From positions 1-64,000 of the forward strand of contig MENQ01000023.1 in assembly GCA_001768325.1 (NCBI GenBank): a stretch of 64,000 nucleotides of DNA, read 5' to 3'. Positions within the stretch are counted from its first letter, which is position 1, and each line of letters begins with the position of its first letter. The notes beneath the pieces are model-generated. The model was not told where the DNA came from. It searched no databases and saw only the letters and a list, made by a program, of their open reading frames with translations. The position numbers were made by a program, and so were the translations under genes. Positions 18,045 to 26,700 of this stretch are shown in pieces. Source of the DNA: Bacteroidetes bacterium GWC2_46_850. Its GTDB lineage: Bacteria > Bacteroidota > Bacteroidia > Bacteroidales > Dysgonomonadaceae.

Positions 18045-19322
18045 ATGATAAAGACAAGAGCAGTAAGGCTGCACGGAAAAAAAGACCTTCGTTTGGAAGA
18101 GTTTGAGTTGCCGCAGATCAAAGAGGATGAGATCCTGGCCAAAGTGGTCTCCGATTCACTCTGTATGTCCTCTTACAAGGCATCGTCACAGGGAACAGAT
18201 CATAAGCGCATACCCGACGATGTGGCGGAAAACCCCATCATCATCGGTCACGAGTTTGCCGGTGAACTGCTGGAGGTGGGTGCAAAGTGGTCAGACAAAT
18301 TTAAAGCAGGCGACAAGTTCTCTATTCAGCCCGCGCTGTATTACGAAGATGGTCCGGTGGGGATACTGAGTGCTCCCGGGTACAGCTACCAACATATAGG
18401 CGGTGATGCCACCTATGTGATCATTCCCAACGAGGTCATGGAAAAAGATTGCCTGCTGGCCTACCACGGCGAAGGGTATTACCCTGCTTCGCTGGCCGAG
18501 CCGCTCTCCTGCGTCATCGGTGCCATGCATGCCAACTACCACACCACCCCGGGAAGTTATGTCCACAAGATGGAGATTGTAGATGGCGGAAAGATGGCGA
18601 TCCTGGCCGGTGTGGGCCCCATGGGACTGGCGGCCATCAATTATGCGCTACACAGGGAGGATCGTAAACCCTCGTTGCTGGTGGTGACAGACGTGGATCA
18701 GGCCAGGCTCGATCGTGCGGCTTCCATTTACACTGTCGATTTTGCCGCCTCAAAGGGGATCGACCTGCAATATGTCAACACCGGAAAAGTAGAGGATCCC
18801 GTGAAAGAACTGAAAGCCATCAGTGGCGATACCGGCTACGACGATGTCTTCGTCTTCGCTCCGGTGAAGCCTGTGGTGGAGCAGGGGGATGCCATCCTCG
18901 CTTTCGACGGATGCCTTAACTTCTTTGCCGGACCGGGAGATCCCGACTTTAGCGCGTTGCTTAATTTTTACAACGTACATTATGCCTATACCCACATTGT
19001 GGGTACCAGCGGTGGAAACAATGACGACATGGTAGAAGCGCTCGACATCATGGGGAAAGGACTCGATCCGGCCGGACTGATTACCCATATCGGCGGACTG
19101 GATGCAGTGGCGGAAGCGACCAACAACCTGCCCCATATCCCGGGCGGTAAAAAACTGATATATACCCATATCGATCTCCCTCTGACACCCATTGCCGACT
19201 TTGAAAAGCTGGGCGAAAACAACGATCTGTTCCGTGAACTGGCACTTATCTGCAACAAAAACAAAGGATTGTGGAGTGTGGAGGCAGAAACATTTCTGCT
19301 GAATTACTTTAATAAGTTATAA
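18045..19322 (+). CDS. zinc-type alcohol dehydrogenase, L-sorbose-1-phosphate-reductase-like
   Basis: 425-aa medium-chain dehydrogenase. The N-terminal catalytic fold contains KVVSDSLCMSSYKASSQG and the IIGHEFAGELLEVGAKW region typical of the family. The nucleotide-binding fold has LAGVGPMGLAAINYAL. Overall wording of these motifs resembles proteins annotated L-sorbose 1-phosphate reductase (SorE-like), which interconvert a ketose phosphate and a polyol phosphate. The usual four-Cys structural zinc cluster is not evident. It is translationally close to the aldolase/SDR gene. In this operon it could act on rhamnulose 1-phosphate or on a C3 product such as lactaldehyde; I cannot decide. Confidence in the superfamily is high, in the substrate low. 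Confidence 0.83.
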   Translation: MIKTRAVRLHGKKDLRLEEFELPQIKEDEILAKVVSDSLCMSSYKASSQGTDHKRIPDDVAENPIIIGHEFAGELLEVGAKWSDKFKAGDKFSIQPALYYEDGPVGILSAPGYSYQHIGGDATYVIIPNEVMEKDCLLAYHGEGYYPASLAEPLSCVIGAMHANYHTTPGSYVHKMEIVDGGKMAILAGVGPMGLAAINYALHREDRKPSLLVVTDVDQARLDRAASIYTVDFAASKGIDLQYVNTGKVEDPVKELKAISGDTGYDDVFVFAPVKPVVEQGDAILAFDGCLNFFAGPGDPDFSALLNFYNVHYAYTHIVGTSGGNNDDMVEALDIMGKGLDPAGLITHIGGLDAVAEATNNLPHIPGGKKLIYTHIDLPLTPIADFEKLGENNDLFRELALICNKNKGLWSVEAETFLLNYFNKL

Positions 19323-19371
19323 CTGATCATCACTTGGCAACAGCTGTCAGTACAATCATTGCTCCCAAGGA

Positions 19372-19399
19372 GCTGATCGCTGACTGCTGACCGCTGATA
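19372..19399. repeat. 7-bp tandem repeat before the two-domain aldolase
   Basis: Four units of 7 bp (GCTGATC, GCTGACT, GCTGACC, GCTGATA) lie 12 bp before the next start codon. The unit matches the array in the E2-E3 gap. Confidence 0.7.
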
Positions 19400-19411
19400 T
19401 CTTCAAAAAAT

Positions 19412-20713
19412 ATGAAACAATTAGATGTAAACTTAATGCACCCGGTGGAGCAGATCAATGTGATCATCGGACGGATTTATAAAAGTGGCATGACCACCAC
19501 CTCGGGTGGAAATATCTCCATCAGGGACAAGAACGGCGATATCTGGATCACTCCTTCGGGGGTGGACAAAGGCTCGCTCACCGTGAAGGATATCATGCAG
19601 GTGAAAAGGGACGGTACCCTGATCGGACCTCACAAACCTTCTTCGGAGCTACCCTTTCACAAAGCGATCTATGAAGCACGACCCGAATTGACGGCCATCA
19701 TCCATGCGCATCCGCCTGCACTGGTGGCTTTCAGCATTGCCGGCATTGTGCCAGACACGAAGATTGTTCCCCAGGCCCATAACATCTGCGGCGACATCGG
19801 CTTTGCACCCTATGGGACTCCAGGTAGCGAAGATCTGGGTGAAAAAATTGCCCATGAATTCAGGGAAGGCAATTACAAGGCGGTGATCATGGAGAACCAC
19901 GGTGTGGTACTGGGTGGCACCGATATGATGGATGCCTATCAACGCTTTGAGACACTGGAGTTTTGCTGTCGCACCATTGTAAATGCCAAAAGACTGGGTC
20001 AGGTGAACTACCTCTCCGATGAGCAGGTATCGCAGTATGTACATCATCTTCCGTCTAATGTGGCTCACTCGATGGATATTCAACATCCTTCGGAGGAGAG
20101 GGCCATCCGGACCGAGATGGTGAACATCATCCGCAGAGCCTGCGATCAGGGCCTGATGATCTCGACCTACGGAACGGTTTCAGTACGATGGGGTAACAGC
20201 AACGACTTCCTGATTACGCCCAGCAACATTGCCCGTTGGGATATCGTCTCCAGTGATCTTGTACAGATCAAGAACGGGATGGCGGAAGCAGGTAAAACGC
20301 CGAGTCGCTCGGTGGCATTGCATCAGCGTATCTACCAGCTCAATCCCCACATCAATTCCATTATCTGCACCCAGCCGGTGAACCTGATGGCTCATGCGGT
20401 GAGCGGTAGCAAATTCGATGTACGTACCATCCCCGAAAGCTGGATCTTCCTGCAGGATGTTCCCTCTATTCCTTTTGGCTTGATTTACAACGATGTGGAC
20501 AGCGTAGCGAAGATGTTCCAAAAGAACCGGGTGGTGCTGGTGGAAAATGACAGCATATTTATCACCGGAGATAAGCTTCTGAATACGTTCGACTACCTTG
20601 AGGTGGCTGAGTTTTCTGCCAACTCACTGGTGATGGCAGCTTCCATCGGACCCCTACAGCCTATTGGCGATGAGGAGATCGATGACCTGCGGGTTGCCTT
20701 CAATGTGAAATAA
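19412..20713 (+). CDS. two-domain class II aldolase/adducin family protein
   Basis: 433 aa made of two tandem class II aldolase folds. Domain 1 (about 10-210) keeps the family site: GGNISIRD, the catalytic-Glu region SSELPFH, the zinc motif HAH at residues 98-100 and ENHGVVLGG. Domain 2 (about 225-430) is recognisable by TYGTVSVRW and FLITPSN, but has Cys-Thr-Gln (319-321) where HAH should be, SRSVALH in place of SELPFH, and ENDSIFI in place of ENHG, so it has probably lost metal and activity. It is the last gene of the operon and is followed by an intrinsic terminator. Substrate unknown; L-rhamnulose 1-phosphate or a related ketose phosphate is a reasonable guess. Confidence 0.85.
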   Translation: MKQLDVNLMHPVEQINVIIGRIYKSGMTTTSGGNISIRDKNGDIWITPSGVDKGSLTVKDIMQVKRDGTLIGPHKPSSELPFHKAIYEARPELTAIIHAHPPALVAFSIAGIVPDTKIVPQAHNICGDIGFAPYGTPGSEDLGEKIAHEFREGNYKAVIMENHGVVLGGTDMMDAYQRFETLEFCCRTIVNAKRLGQVNYLSDEQVSQYVHHLPSNVAHSMDIQHPSEERAIRTEMVNIIRRACDQGLMISTYGTVSVRWGNSNDFLITPSNIARWDIVSSDLVQIKNGMAEAGKTPSRSVALHQRIYQLNPHINSIICTQPVNLMAHAVSGSKFDVRTIPESWIFLQDVPSIPFGLIYNDVDSVAKMFQKNRVVLVENDSIFITGDKLLNTFDYLEVAEFSANSLVMAASIGPLQPIGDEEIDDLRVAFNVK

Positions 20714-20742
20714 CAGCATCCCTATTCCGGAGACTGAACCGA

Positions 20743-20774
20743 CCCCCAAAAGTTAGACAAAATACTTTTGGGGG
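20743..20774 (+). terminator. intrinsic terminator of the 9.4-20.7 kb operon
   Basis: A perfect 11-bp stem, CCCCCAAAAGT (20743-20753) with its complement (20764-20774), closes a 10-nt loop and is followed on the plus strand by a T-rich tract. It lies 30 bp after the last operon gene and between convergent operons. The sequence around it also resembles the terminal repeats of some IS3/IS150-type elements, so it may derive from one. Confidence 0.75.
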
Positions 20775-20851
20775 TTATTTTTATGTAAAAACATACGTTT
20801 GAAAAGAAATTATCTATTGTATCCGATAAATCAAAAGACTAGGAAATAGTG

Positions 20852-22189
20852 TTACAGCTTCACCACTTTCAGGATTCCCTTGTCATTTCCGGCAGAAAGG
20901 TCCACGGTAAAAACATAGGTTGCGCCCGTCTCCAGTGTAGTACCGCTTACCAGTCCGAGGTTTCCGCTGTCACGACCGTTAGTGCCATCTCCTACAAACA
21001 CCATGTTGCTCTCTGTGGAAAGTGTCGCACTGCCAAACTCGCCTCCCCAGTTCTTCTGATGGAAGAACTTGAAGTTTATTTCAGTTGCGTTCACGGACTC
21101 TCCTGCTACCAGGGTCACCTGATAGGTCTTGTTGCCGATGGGTGCCAGACACAAGGCATTCGACGGATTCCAGCCGACATGATTTTCTTTGTAGGAGGGT
21201 TTACCAACCTGGTCACCGATAATCCAGATTGCACCAGTACCGTCTGCCTTTAAAGATGCCGGATCGTTGCCATCCAGTACTTCTATCCTGAAATACTTCA
21301 GTGTGAGATTGGCTGTGATGCGGTACTTCCCTGAGATGGGATTGAATTTATATTTGCCGGCTTCAATCTCTGTGAAGTAATCGGTATCGATCCACCATGC
21401 TGAAATATCTTCGAGCCCCGTGATGGTCAATTCCTGTCCTTTTGTAAGATTGGCATCAATCACATAATTCTGTTTGTCGAGCATCGTCATCTTGTCACCG
21501 TTCAGCAGGATTTCGAAGAAGGGTGCAGCCTGATAAGTTTTGGTGTTAAAGGTGACCGAAAAGGTGCCTCCCACAGGACTTACAAACGGGATATTCTCTG
21601 ATACGTCCTGTGTCACTGCACCCGATTCCCAGCCAAAGATTATTTCACGTCCCTTGTCGTCCACAACCGGTGTTTTGATATAGGCCGGCAGGTCGGTCGA
21701 TGGAAACGGTTCGGTTGCTGCATACTCAAACGGTTGTCCGGTGGGGAGCATCGGATAGGTGACAGTGGGGGTTACCAGAATCAGATAAGGGTAGGGTGCC
21801 CGGGTAATGGGAACATCAAAACGCTGCTCTGCACTTTTCAATGTTGTGTTGAGCAAAACAAATTCCAGCGTTGCCGTACCGTCGGGAATATCCTTCAGAA
21901 AGGGTACAGAAATAGTACCCTTGTATTCCCCGTTCTCCTTCGTGCGGATGGTGGTGCGTTCCACCTCTTCTTCACCGAAATAGAGAATGGCGGTGAGTGT
22001 GGAGAGCGGGATGTCATCGCTGACAGTCGCGGTAAATGGGAGATTATCTCCAAAATGAACGTTGGAGAACTGGTTTTCAATTTGTAACACGGGATTTCCT
22101 TCCTGCTGCAGGTCGCTCACCTCTTCCGCGCAGGAGATAAGAGCAATGGTCCCGATTATTCCAAGTATATAATATTTTAAATGTCTCAT
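20852..22189 (-). CDS. SusE/SusF-like surface glycan-binding lipoprotein
   Basis: 445-aa lipoprotein, last gene of the GH30 locus. The signal peptide ends with a lipobox before Cys (IALISCAEE), and the acidic residues after Cys suggest export to the cell surface. The N-terminal region (about 25-130) is an Ig-like beta domain (DNLPFTATVSDDIPLSTL). The rest is beta-rich with repeated Trp motifs (AWWIDTDYFTEIEAGKYKFN; AIWIIGDQVGKPSYKENHVG; NFKFFHQKNWGGEFG) that look like SusE/F carbohydrate-binding modules. No catalytic motif is seen. Position in the PUL and domain style support substrate capture. The polysaccharide is probably that cleaved by the neighbouring GH30. Confidence 0.75.
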   Translation of the reverse strand: MRHLKYYILGIIGTIALISCAEEVSDLQQEGNPVLQIENQFSNVHFGDNLPFTATVSDDIPLSTLTAILYFGEEEVERTTIRTKENGEYKGTISVPFLKDIPDGTATLEFVLLNTTLKSAEQRFDVPITRAPYPYLILVTPTVTYPMLPTGQPFEYAATEPFPSTDLPAYIKTPVVDDKGREIIFGWESGAVTQDVSENIPFVSPVGGTFSVTFNTKTYQAAPFFEILLNGDKMTMLDKQNYVIDANLTKGQELTITGLEDISAWWIDTDYFTEIEAGKYKFNPISGKYRITANLTLKYFRIEVLDGNDPASLKADGTGAIWIIGDQVGKPSYKENHVGWNPSNALCLAPIGNKTYQVTLVAGESVNATEINFKFFHQKNWGGEFGSATLSTESNMVFVGDGTNGRDSGNLGLVSGTTLETGATYVFTVDLSAGNDKGILKVVKL

Positions 22190-22213
22190 AGGTCTAAAGT
22201 CGTTAGATTTGAT

Positions 22214-23707
22214 TTATTTTTTCCATCGATAGGATATTACTGCTTTGGCAGGCACCTCATAACTGAAATGCTGTTTTCCGTCATCAAGGGTGATATTTTT
22301 CGCCGCATCGGTGCTGTTTAGCAGGACTACGGCATAGATGCCATCCGGGTTTTCAAAAGCAGAGTGGATAAATCCCGGGTCGGAGAAACCGCTTGTTCCA
22401 ATGCGCACTGCACCCGGCTTCACTACCGACGAGAGATGGCCGATGATATAGTAATGCGAGTTGCGGGTGATGGTGGTGTAGTTGGAACGGTCGATATCCA
22501 CCGCCCCGTAACAGGTCTGACACCCACCTTCGCGATTGGGTCCTCTCTCGCTGTCGAGCATCAGGTTCCAGACGATTACACCCCTGCATCCGTTGTTCAC
22601 CGTACCCAGCGCCACTTCACGCATGTCGTCGATCAATCTGACTGCCAGGTTGCGACCGTCGTTCCAGGTGCCGATAGACGTCTCGGTAAACACCAACTCC
22701 CTGTTTGGATATTTGGCCTGTATATCGAGCAGTTCCGATTTATTGCCACCATAGTTGTGGTATGCAGCTCCGGCCACAAGATCGCTGTCGATGCCGGCAT
22801 CGTAAATCTTTACAGGATAATCGTTCTGGTCGGCCATGTTATCATAATTGTAATTGTGATCGAACAGGTAAATTTTTGTCAGCAACGAAGCAGCCTTGAA
22901 CTTGGGTACCAGGTGATGCTGTACGAATTGTAACTGCTCTTCCCATCCCATGAAAAGAGAAGCTGAATTTCCCCTGTTCAACGGCTCATTCTGTGGCGTG
23001 ACGGAGTATATTTTTATGCCGTGCTGTGCCAAAGCCTGTATCCACTTCACGAAATAGGTGGCATAATCGCCATAATAAGCCGGATTCAACTGGCCGCTGG
23101 TCCATGAGTTATATGGCTGCAGGTCGGTCAGGTTGTTCACCTTCATCCATCGTGGTGGCGTCCAGGGCGAGCCCATAATCTTCAGATTGGGATTGATTGC
23201 CAGAATCTCTTTTAAAATGGGAATCACGTAGGTTGTCTCCTCGGTGGTGAGCGCAAAGTTTTCTATACCCGGTGTGTCACACAGGGAGTACTCACTCAAT
23301 GAGAAGTCGGAACAGCCGATGGATATCCGCACATAGCTCTGACCCATCCCCTCGGTAGGAGAAAAGGTCTCTTTGAGAAATTTGGTGCGGTTCTCCTGTG
23401 TCATCTTCATCAGGTTGAAAGCCGTGGATCCGGTCACAGCCGCTCCGAAGCCATCCATTGTCTGATAACGAGTTGCGGGTATCAGCTTGATGGTGGTGGG
23501 AGACATGTTACTTTTTGTACTGAAAGAGACCGTTTGCTTTTTGAAATCCTGTGAACGGCTGTTGGTAGTAACAAAGAGGGTGACATCCCCTGCAGGCACT
23601 TCGGGCTTATCGTCGTTGTCGGGAACATTTCCTGTTTCATTACAGGAAGAGCAGCTCCCGAGCAGCAGGACAAGCAGAATAAGTTTTATGTTTTTTATGA
23701 TTTGCAT
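22214..23707 (-). CDS. GH30-family glycoside hydrolase lipoprotein
   Basis: Retaining beta-glycosidase, likely anchored in the outer membrane or periplasm (lipobox LLLGSCSSC). The (beta/alpha)8 barrel has FGAAVTGSTAFNLMKM, SYVRISIGCSDFSLSEYS and MGSPWTPPRWMKVN. Acid/base Glu241 is in TPQNEPL and nucleophile Glu342 in FTETSIG, both as in GH30. The C-terminal beta domain (YAVVLLNSTDAAKNITL) follows. Subfamily 3 members cleave beta-1,6-glucan, and the motifs resemble that group, but glucosylceramidase or beta-xylosidase activity cannot be excluded. It is flanked by two SusE/F-like lipoproteins and sits downstream of SusC/SusD, so it is the hydrolase of this PUL. Confidence 0.9.
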   Translation of the reverse strand: MQIIKNIKLILLVLLLGSCSSCNETGNVPDNDDKPEVPAGDVTLFVTTNSRSQDFKKQTVSFSTKSNMSPTTIKLIPATRYQTMDGFGAAVTGSTAFNLMKMTQENRTKFLKETFSPTEGMGQSYVRISIGCSDFSLSEYSLCDTPGIENFALTTEETTYVIPILKEILAINPNLKIMGSPWTPPRWMKVNNLTDLQPYNSWTSGQLNPAYYGDYATYFVKWIQALAQHGIKIYSVTPQNEPLNRGNSASLFMGWEEQLQFVQHHLVPKFKAASLLTKIYLFDHNYNYDNMADQNDYPVKIYDAGIDSDLVAGAAYHNYGGNKSELLDIQAKYPNRELVFTETSIGTWNDGRNLAVRLIDDMREVALGTVNNGCRGVIVWNLMLDSERGPNREGGCQTCYGAVDIDRSNYTTITRNSHYYIIGHLSSVVKPGAVRIGTSGFSDPGFIHSAFENPDGIYAVVLLNSTDAAKNITLDDGKQHFSYEVPAKAVISYRWKK

Positions 23708-23711
23708 GATG

Positions 23712-25112
23712 TTACAGTGTTACCTTTTGAATATGTACCGTTTTGGTTGTCAGATTTACCGTGAATCTGTAATTTGCTGATTCAATCACGGGGTCATTCT
23801 CTCCGTTGGGAATGGTCCAGTCGTTATCGCCGGTAATGATTTGCTCTCCGGTGAAGGTGAAATCTCCTGCCTTCTTCTCATTGCCCCATCCGGTGTTTTC
23901 GAACGGTTTAAAGCCGGCATAATGATCATGGTCGCCCGGCGTGTAGAAGGTTCCCTGATAGATACCCGTACTAATCTGACGCAGCAGGACATAATTCATT
24001 ATGTGACCAAAACCCCAGCTGGTGTGGGTACGTACATGCCCTGCATACACTGCACCAATTTCGGCAGAAGTAACCCGTGTGGGGTAACCAAGGCCATAGC
24101 CGGTAGCCAACAGGTAGTCGGGATATGCCGGATTGTCGGTGCCGACAAAAACGTTCTTCCTGACAGGGTTATAATACACGGTATACTCGCCTGTTTTTCC
24201 AAGAAATTTTACCTGGTTGTCGGACAGCCGTTCAAAAAAATCGGGATTGTACAGGTTCATCCGATCACCCAATATGCCAATCAGTGAATAGCTCTTCCCG
24301 TTTTCCAACGTACGGGTAAGTGTGCGGAACGATTCGTTGTCGATATCCTGACTCCCGAAAATGCTTAAAGCGAGGTCATCCACACCAAGATTACCGCTCG
24401 TAGTGGAGAAAGTATAGGTGAGATTGTCGAAAAGGATTCCCTTTGTGTAGTCACCGGTGGGGGTGAGAATAAAGAGAGATTCTCCCGTTTCGTTGATCAG
24501 GCCGGGCCTACCATCTACATTGCCATACACATGGCCGCTGTAATCGATTGTGTTATCGGCATGAAGTTTCTCTGCCAGTTTAAAACGCATCGAGGAATCC
24601 AGCGTGAGATTGCTGCCGGAATATTTGTTTTTGTCACCCGACTGCGGATTTAGCAGTGCAATTATTCCATTGTCGGCCACAAGATACAGTTTGCTGTAGG
24701 AGGGCCTTTTTCCGGTGAGCCCTTCTATTTTGTGGCTGCTGGTTCCTTTCAGCACGTTCTGTGCAATAAGATTTATCGTCACCGGCGCATTGTCGGCCTG
24801 ATTTCTAATCATCGGTACAAACACATTGTTGGAGAGGTTGGCTGTATCGCCGCTGAGAGGGATGCTTCCTGTAGTAATTACATTTTCTCCGGAGACCACT
24901 TCATAAAAAAGAGTGCTGAGCATGGTGGCCGGATCAATGATCTCAGCAGAGAGGGTGATTGTGTCACCGAATGTGAAGGTGGCGGGAGTTGCTGCTGCAG
25001 ATACAATGACTGGGGTGGACTCCTTACGGGGGCCGTATTCATCATCACACGACCAGAGTAACGCAGTGAAAGAAGTGACAAAAATAAACAGATATAGATA
25101 TATCGTCTTCAT
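23712..25112 (-). CDS. SusE/SusF-like surface lipoprotein
   Basis: 466-aa lipoprotein directly after SusD. The signal peptide ends at LLWSCDDEYGP; Cys followed by Asp-Asp-Glu is a good surface-export signal. Residues about 30-130 form an Ig-like domain (FGDTITLSAEIIDPATMLSTL), similar in layout to that of the 20852-22189 gene, then beta-rich domains with SYSKLYLVADNGIIALLNP and KKAGDFTFTGEQIITGDNDW, the last typical of SusE/F-type binding modules. It probably binds the same glycan as GH30. Only 4 bp separate its stop from the GH30 start. No enzymatic motif seen. Confidence 0.75.
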   Translation of the reverse strand: MKTIYLYLFIFVTSFTALLWSCDDEYGPRKESTPVIVSAAATPATFTFGDTITLSAEIIDPATMLSTLFYEVVSGENVITTGSIPLSGDTANLSNNVFVPMIRNQADNAPVTINLIAQNVLKGTSSHKIEGLTGKRPSYSKLYLVADNGIIALLNPQSGDKNKYSGSNLTLDSSMRFKLAEKLHADNTIDYSGHVYGNVDGRPGLINETGESLFILTPTGDYTKGILFDNLTYTFSTTSGNLGVDDLALSIFGSQDIDNESFRTLTRTLENGKSYSLIGILGDRMNLYNPDFFERLSDNQVKFLGKTGEYTVYYNPVRKNVFVGTDNPAYPDYLLATGYGLGYPTRVTSAEIGAVYAGHVRTHTSWGFGHIMNYVLLRQISTGIYQGTFYTPGDHDHYAGFKPFENTGWGNEKKAGDFTFTGEQIITGDNDWTIPNGENDPVIESANYRFTVNLTTKTVHIQKVTL

Positions 25113-25146
25113 AAGAGTTTCTTTTTAAATTGATTAACAACCTGCA

Positions 25147-26694
25147 TTAATAACCCGGATTCTGTACAAGATTCGGATTCTGATCGATCACGTCCTGGGG
25201 AATGGGTAATACATAAGACAGAGAAGTGAAAGGATAGACTTGTGCGGGCCTTCCTTCATCTTTTGCAAACACTGCATTCATCACCTCCTCCACTTTATCG
25301 AGACGCACCAAGTCGAACCAGCGCTGTCCTTCCAACGCCAGTTCAAGCCGGCGTTCCTTCATATAGGCACGCAATATGGACTCTTTGCTTGCAGATGCTG
25401 ATGCCGGCAGGTTTGATAAGCCAGCTCTGCGACGGGTTTGGTTAATAATCTGTGCCGCTCCGTTGTAGTCTCCCTTTCCTATCAGTGCTTCCGCTTTTAA
25501 CAGTAGAATATCGGCATATCGCATTTTGATGATGCTGTTGTAGGCACTGCGTGTTTTGTACATAAACGCATAACTATCAGCCGGATAATAGATGCTCCAG
25601 TCGGCTTTGTAATATACCACGGTCTGTGCAAAACGATGGTCACCCGGTTCGCTCTGAAAGGCTTTGATGAGATCGCGCGAGGGGGTGATCCATTTTGCCC
25701 AGTTGAATTGATTATTCCAATCATCCAACGGACGACCGAACATCCAGGTGACCCAGCTAGCATTTCCCGGGAAGAACTGGGCTTCGTAGATGGTCTCCCG
25801 CGTGTTGCGTGCCCTTGCGTCAATGGCTTTATTTTCCTGTGACGGGGAAGAATTCGGATCGGTGAGGATCACATCAAACAGCGTGCTGTAATCATCCACA
25901 AGGGAGAAACCATCTGCAGTGAGCTGATCGGCATATTGAATGACTTTGTCATAATCACGCAATGGCTTTTCAGCATATACTTTGGCCAGCAAAGCCTGGG
26001 CAACCGATTTGGAAAGCAGTGTTTTGTCCGACTGATTGTTGTCGGGTGCAAACTGTACTCCCTCAAGCAAATCTTCTTCGATCTGTTTGTAGATGGTGAG
26101 GGCATCGGTCTGTGGCGGGAAATAGGCGGGATATACTTCTTTGATGGTTTCGGAGGTAATATCGCCCGCCGTTGTAATAACCAGCGGTACATTTCCCCAG
26201 ATTCTCACCATATCGAAGTAGATCATGGCCCTCAGTATTTTTGCTTCTGCTTTGTATTGGGCCTTTTCAGCAGTCGTCAATGATGCATCCGGTACCAGAT
26301 CAATGTGGTTGATTAATTTGTTGGCCTGGGCAATATTTCCCATATGACCGTTCCAGTCACGTCTGAGATTGGTATTTGAACCCTCAATGGAATTCACTTC
26401 AAAAGGAGTGGTTTCCGCATTGGGCGATCCGGCATAAGCATTGTCGGAATGCGATTCTGCAAGTAGCAGCATATCGAGATACCAGTGTTCCTGTCCATTT
26501 TTGAACAGATTCATCAGTGTTTGCCTGTGCGACAACAGGGCCGCCTTGTCTTTAAAAACTATCTGAATGCTGTCCTCACTCACCCCTTCAGTAGTATCGG
26601 AATAGATGTCCAGCGGCTCGTAGTCGAGGGAACAGGAAGCCAGTAAGAGTGCAGACAAAATGGATATAATATATTTTGTTTTCATTTTATTCAT
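25147..26694 (-). CDS. SusD/RagB-family outer-membrane glycan-binding lipoprotein
   Basis: 515-aa lid protein of the SusC/D importer. Lipobox LLASCSLDYEPLD. The N-terminal SusD fold contains RRDWNGHMGNIAQANKLI and AEAKILRAMIYFDMVRIWGNVPLV, the tetratricopeptide-like helices of the family. The C-terminal RagB part has the strongly conserved MRYADILLLKAEALIGKGDY, ERRLELALEGQRWFDLVRL and the end motif VLPIPQDVIDQNPNLVQNPGY. It is 6 bp downstream of SusC. It acts at the outer surface, closing over SusC to capture oligosaccharides, here probably beta-glucan fragments. Confidence 0.95.
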   Translation of the reverse strand: MNKMKTKYIISILSALLLASCSLDYEPLDIYSDTTEGVSEDSIQIVFKDKAALLSHRQTLMNLFKNGQEHWYLDMLLLAESHSDNAYAGSPNAETTPFEVNSIEGSNTNLRRDWNGHMGNIAQANKLINHIDLVPDASLTTAEKAQYKAEAKILRAMIYFDMVRIWGNVPLVITTAGDITSETIKEVYPAYFPPQTDALTIYKQIEEDLLEGVQFAPDNNQSDKTLLSKSVAQALLAKVYAEKPLRDYDKVIQYADQLTADGFSLVDDYSTLFDVILTDPNSSPSQENKAIDARARNTRETIYEAQFFPGNASWVTWMFGRPLDDWNNQFNWAKWITPSRDLIKAFQSEPGDHRFAQTVVYYKADWSIYYPADSYAFMYKTRSAYNSIIKMRYADILLLKAEALIGKGDYNGAAQIINQTRRRAGLSNLPASASASKESILRAYMKERRLELALEGQRWFDLVRLDKVEEVMNAVFAKDEGRPAQVYPFTSLSYVLPIPQDVIDQNPNLVQNPGY

Positions 26695-26700
26695 TGTAAT

